From Candidatus Nanopelagicales bacterium (GTDB lineage: Bacteria; Actinomycetota; Actinomycetes; S36-B12; GCA-2699445): 6,949 bases of DNA. The notes under the pieces were generated by a model that had not been told where the DNA came from, did no database searches, and was given only the letters and a program-made list of their open reading frames with translations. The DNA lies in NCBI GenBank assembly GCA_029939085.1, contig JAOZTQ010000070.1, forward strand, positions 1-6,949, read 5' to 3'. Below, in pieces: positions 3,870-6,949 of this stretch. Position 1 is the stretch's first letter; each line of letters begins with the position of its first letter. The position numbers and the translations under genes are program-made.

Positions 3870-5624
3870 ATGGGACTGTCGGGCGCCCTAGTCGGCACGC
3901 TCGCCATTGCGGCGCTTTGTATTGCACCACTACCGATGGCTAGCAGTGAGAGCACTCCGACTCCGGACCCCTATCTTGCTCCTAGTGGGAACACGAGTAT
4001 CGATGTTGAAGATTATGATCTGAAACTTCGCTATAACCCGAGAACTCACGGCATCGGCGACGCCACGGTGGTCATGACAATTCGAGCCACCCAACAGTTG
4101 AACGACTTCAGCGTCGACGCGCGCGAGGGGCTGACTATTCGCAAAGTGAACGTCGATGGCAAGCCCGCGAAGTTCAAACATTCGGATCGCAAACTTAATA
4201 TCTCGAATTTCGGCTCAATAACCGACGGTTCAACTTTCCGCCTCAAAGTCCGATACCGCGGAAAACCACGTCCGGTTCGAGACGAGTCTGGTCGAGGTAC
4301 CTACGGTTGGCTAAGGACACCCAAGGGGTCCGTTACGTTCACCGAACCCACTGGTACTTCGGCCTGGATTCCCAGTAACGACATCTTTTCCGATAAGGCG
4401 ACGTGGACGACTCGACTGACAACGCCTGCCGGTCTTTTGGGTGTCTCAACGGGTCAGTTCAAGGGGATCACTCGCAGTAAAAACTTCACTACGTCACGAT
4501 GGCGCACCAGCACCCCGATTCAGCCCTATCTGCAAACCGTGGCAGTAGACCGATTCAAGTACAGCACCCGGAAGGTGGCCGATCTTCCCTCCTTCACTGC
4601 GGTAGCTCGAGGAAGTGGTGTTAGCGTCCGCACAATGGAACAGCGCACTGCTCGTGCGATTCGCTGGCTTAGCGCGCGGCTCGGTCCGTATCCGTTCGAG
4701 AGCACCGGTGCGATAGTGGTTTCGGGCCGACAGTCAGCGATGGAGACGGCTGGACGCCCTACCTACAGCAGAGGGAAATTTTGGGTTAGCCAAGAGACCG
4801 TCGTTCATGAGCAAGCGCACCAATGGTTCGGAAATACCCTCACGGCCGGGCTTGCCAAAGATATGTGGCTTCATGAGGGGTTCGCCACCTACTTCGAGAA
4901 CGTGGAACGAGCTGAACGAAAAGACAGGTCATTGGATGACATCGTCCATGGGCAATACGTTCAAGATGGCTGGTTCCCCGGTTTCCGAGGCCAGTTCGAC
5001 AAAGTGCCCTTGAGCGACCCCACTCCCAAATACTTGCTGAATAGCACTCCCTACTTCCGCGGTCAGGCAGCAGTACATGCGCTCCGTAGCACCCTGGGCG
5101 ACGAGACGTTTTGGCGAGTTGCACGAGGGCTGATCTCGATACCTGCCGGAACTACTACCACCACTCAAGCCGTGGTGGAACGCGCTGAGGAAATCTCTGG
5201 AAAAGACTTATCTCAGTGGAGTGAAAAATGGCTTTATTCCACCGGGTATCAGCAGTTACCGGTTGCCCCCTCATATCGACAGGTCATGCGTGAACTCGGA
5301 CCGGAAATCCTCAATGCGGCCGCGACCTACGTCTGGCGACCAAAGGGAAGCCCCAAGTCAGCCATGGAGCAGGCGATTGGAAAGCATTCGCCGATGAACC
5401 AACTTCAGATCACATCTGTGAATCGAGATCCCAACTCTAAGGGCCCCCGCTACTTCGTCGAGTTCACGACAGCGGTCGGACCGCTCTATCCCAAGGACTA
5501 CCGAAGTTGCTTCGTCGTGCAGACACGTGATGACGATATTCTTCTCGGCTCCTATCTAGGCATCAGAATTTCGGACAAGCCCCGGGCAAATCACTTTAGT
5601 CCTGGATCTTGTTACGCGGGCTGA
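3870..5624 (+). CDS. Secreted M1-family zinc metallopeptidase (aminopeptidase N-like)
   Basis: This protein of 584 aa removes N-terminal residues from peptides, by family. A hydrophobic N-terminus (3-23) looks like a signal peptide; Cys17 does not fit a lipobox. Residues about 41-245 match the N-terminal beta domain of M1 enzymes (YDLKLRYNP). The catalytic domain has the zinc site HEQAH (His313, Glu314, His317) with Glu336 in LHEGFATYF at the standard spacing, and a likely catalytic Tyr395 in PYFRGQ. The substrate-binding GAMEN motif is replaced by SAMET (289-293). There is no long ERAP1-like helical C-domain. Instead a 120-aa tail (about 465-584) contains the only two Cys of the mature protein, 547 and 581, which could form a disulfide. 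ATG 3870 has the best ribosome site, but its n-region lacks basic residues. Starting at GTG 3813 or nearby would add FERRCP before the hydrophobic stretch, so the start is uncertain. It converges on the GH13 gene. Confidence 0.9.
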   Translation: MGLSGALVGTLAIAALCIAPLPMASSESTPTPDPYLAPSGNTSIDVEDYDLKLRYNPRTHGIGDATVVMTIRATQQLNDFSVDAREGLTIRKVNVDGKPAKFKHSDRKLNISNFGSITDGSTFRLKVRYRGKPRPVRDESGRGTYGWLRTPKGSVTFTEPTGTSAWIPSNDIFSDKATWTTRLTTPAGLLGVSTGQFKGITRSKNFTTSRWRTSTPIQPYLQTVAVDRFKYSTRKVADLPSFTAVARGSGVSVRTMEQRTARAIRWLSARLGPYPFESTGAIVVSGRQSAMETAGRPTYSRGKFWVSQETVVHEQAHQWFGNTLTAGLAKDMWLHEGFATYFENVERAERKDRSLDDIVHGQYVQDGWFPGFRGQFDKVPLSDPTPKYLLNSTPYFRGQAAVHALRSTLGDETFWRVARGLISIPAGTTTTTQAVVERAEEISGKDLSQWSEKWLYSTGYQQLPVAPSYRQVMRELGPEILNAAATYVWRPKGSPKSAMEQAIGKHSPMNQLQITSVNRDPNSKGPRYFVEFTTAVGPLYPKDYRSCFVVQTRDDDILLGSYLGIRISDKPRANHFSPGSCYAG

Positions 5625-5652
5625 CCGGCCAGGCCTAGACGATCTTGTCGCC

Positions 5653-5669
5653 ACAGCGCTCATCGCTGT
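5653..5669. terminator. Possible bidirectional terminator hairpin between convergent genes
   Basis: ACAGCG (5653-5658) and CGCTGT (5664-5669) form a perfect 6-bp stem with a 5-nt loop. It lies in the 60-bp gap between the M1 peptidase stop and the GH13 stop. No T-run follows on either strand, so it is not a classical intrinsic terminator. Position is its main support. Confidence 0.4.
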
Positions 5670-5684
5670 CAGGCGCTCTTGGAT

Positions 5685-6949
5685 TCAGGTCCCGGGTCGT
5701 AGGACGTAAACAGCGGACATGGGTCCATCGGTTGACAAGTTCAACTCAGTGGCAGCATGTCTCGCTTGAGAAAACGGATAGATCTGTTGCCACTCATCGG
5801 TCTGTTTGGCACCGACGGCTGCAGCCGGAATCTCTATCGATGGACCTGAATCGCGAGCCAACAATATGAGGAGTACTTCGTCGACACCTTCACGGAGGTA
5901 CACCACGCGATCGTCATCAGCAAAAATCCACCGCAATGATCCGTCGCGCAGGGCCACGTAGTTGCGGTGCAATTCAATCAGCGTCTCGAAGGCAGCCATG
6001 GTGGACTGTTGCCACTGCTCGGGTCGCTCCCAGGGCATAGTTCTGCGAGCATCTTCGCCGGTAACACCTTCTAGTCCCAACTCCGTCCCCATCCACATCA
6101 TGGGAACGCCCGGCATGGTGAACATCGCTGTTGCTGCAACTTCAACCAGATCTGACGTACCAGTTATTGATCGGATCCTAGGAGTGTCATGACTATCGAT
6201 CATGAGCAAACTCGCCAGCCGTTGTTGCCAAGGAATCGTGTTGAACTTACTTATCCCGGCAACCAGCTCAGCACCTGGCAGCCTGGGCCAGTTGAGTTCC
6301 TCGACTCCCAACCAGCCGCGCATCGGGTCACTCGGTGAACTCAACCATTGCCACAGCGGAACCGAGAATCCCGCATAGTTCATCACACCTTGCCACCCAG
6401 TTGGTCGAACATCTTCGGTGTAGTCATGGAAATGCTCCCCCACCAGATAGGCGTCCGGATGCTCCTCGTACATGGTCTGCCGAATAAGTTCCGCGACCTC
6501 CTCGTTCAAGTCAGCTTCCCCCTGCCGACCGGTCATATTGGCTACATCAACTCGCCATCCGTCCAGAGCAAACGGCTGTGCCAGGTAGCGAAGAATCGGT
6601 CCTTCAGGAGCGGTGATCATCCGCTCGCGCAACCCCGTACTTGTGTAGTTAAGCTTCGGCAACGACGAGACTCCCCACCAAGCCACGTAATCGTCAGGGT
6701 GTTCATTGAAGTAATAGAACGATGCCTCATCAGAGTCGATGTCCGCTTGTGCCTTCTGAAACCAATGATGCTGGCTACCCGTGTGGTTAGTCGTGATGTC
6801 ACCGATGACACGTATTCCTCGACGATGAGCCTCATCCACGAGAGAGATTAACGCGGCGTCTCCGCCGAGTAACGGATCCACATGATCAAACGAGTCCGCG
6901 TTGTAGCGATGGTTCGAGGGACCGGGAAATACCGGAGTCAGATAAATCA
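5685..6949 (-). CDS. Glycoside hydrolase family 13 (alpha-amylase / neopullulanase-like), 5' end missing
   Basis: This enzyme hydrolyses, or possibly transfers, alpha-glucosidic bonds in starch, glycogen or maltodextrin. The window holds 420 C-terminal codons. The frame continues to the right edge (TPVFPGPSNHRYNAD, then FDHVDPLLGGD), so the GTG at 6881 is internal. The four GH13 regions are present in order: I, GDITTNHTG; II, GWRVDVAN with the nucleophile Asp (6546-6548); III, LVGEHFHDY with the acid/base Glu (6435-6437); IV, IDSHDTPRI with the third Asp (6186-6188). The catalytic triad is intact. MTGRQGEADLNEEVAEL resembles an actinobacterial GH13 group annotated variously as neopullulanase, cyclomaltodextrinase or alpha-glucosidase. 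A short beta-type C-terminal domain follows. Exact specificity and location cannot be told without the N-terminus. It is convergent with the M1 peptidase gene. Confidence 0.92.
   Translation of the reverse strand, partial: IYLTPVFPGPSNHRYNADSFDHVDPLLGGDAALISLVDEAHRRGIRVIGDITTNHTGSQHHWFQKAQADIDSDEASFYYFNEHPDDYVAWWGVSSLPKLNYTSTGLRERMITAPEGPILRYLAQPFALDGWRVDVANMTGRQGEADLNEEVAELIRQTMYEEHPDAYLVGEHFHDYTEDVRPTGWQGVMNYAGFSVPLWQWLSSPSDPMRGWLGVEELNWPRLPGAELVAGISKFNTIPWQQRLASLLMIDSHDTPRIRSITGTSDLVEVAATAMFTMPGVPMMWMGTELGLEGVTGEDARRTMPWERPEQWQQSTMAAFETLIELHRNYVALRDGSLRWIFADDDRVVYLREGVDEVLLILLARDSGPSIEIPAAAVGAKQTDEWQQIYPFSQARHAATELNLSTDGPMSAVYVLRPGT

Noticed and set aside
3918..3920. Lipobox at Cys17 of the M1 peptidase
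   Set aside because: The preceding residues are AAL rather than L-A/S-G/A, and a Pro-rich stretch follows; a standard signal peptide fits better.
6348..6851. 167-codon plus-strand open frame inside the GH13 gene
   Set aside because: It is antisense to conserved GH13 catalytic regions and matches no family I recognise.
6879..6881. GTG as the start of the GH13 gene
   Set aside because: The frame stays open to the window edge and the upstream residues (TPVFPGPSNHRYNAD) are conserved GH13 sequence, so this codon is internal.
1..6949. CRISPR arrays, insertion sequences, tRNA or rRNA genes, phage or defence genes
   Set aside because: No regularly spaced repeats, transposase, terminal repeats, cloverleaf or rRNA sequence was seen on either strand; no new multi-gene system is apparent.

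Overview
The window looks like core chromosome of an actinobacterium (Actinomycetota). The left third has the order DUF2342 zincin, dacB-type D,D-peptidase, then divergent ppa. From memory this is the arrangement of Mycobacterium tuberculosis Rv3626c, Rv3627c and Rv3628. The DUF2505 protein and the RWEI-type CPBP protease are also of characteristically actinobacterial kinds. Base composition by eye is only moderately GC-rich, below that of Streptomyces or Mycobacterium, so a mid-GC lineage such as an aquatic actinobacterium is plausible. That last point is inference.

Layout. Positions 1-115 (minus) hold the first 38 codons of a DUF2342 zinc-metalloprotease-like gene. Positions 141-1559 (minus) hold an exported penicillin-binding D,D-carboxypeptidase/endopeptidase, read in the same direction just upstream of it. 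A 51-bp divergent spacer containing a small hairpin leads to ppa (1611-2126, plus), which makes a soluble inorganic pyrophosphatase. A CPBP intramembrane protease follows (2163-2963, plus), starting at a TTG beside a 10-bp palindrome. It converges, 13 bp apart, on a DUF2505 gene (2977-3468, minus). A 401-bp divergent intergenic region (3469-3869) has several inverted repeats and no convincing gene. An exported M1-family metallopeptidase follows (3870-5624, plus). It converges, 60 bp apart, on a GH13 alpha-amylase-family gene (5685-6949, minus) whose 5' end lies beyond the window.

How the genes relate. dacB, ppa and DUF2342 form a conserved housekeeping neighbourhood covering cell-wall remodelling and pyrophosphate removal. 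The remaining genes (membrane protease, SRPBCC-like protein, secreted peptidase, alpha-glucan hydrolase) show no common pathway. The secreted peptidase and the glucan hydrolase would suit use of peptides and polysaccharides.

I see no mobile element, CRISPR array, RNA gene, phage or defence gene, and no clearly new system. The points most worth a second look are the C-terminal extension of the M1 peptidase, the inverted repeats in the 3469-3869 region, and the hairpin that could hide the dacB ribosome binding site.
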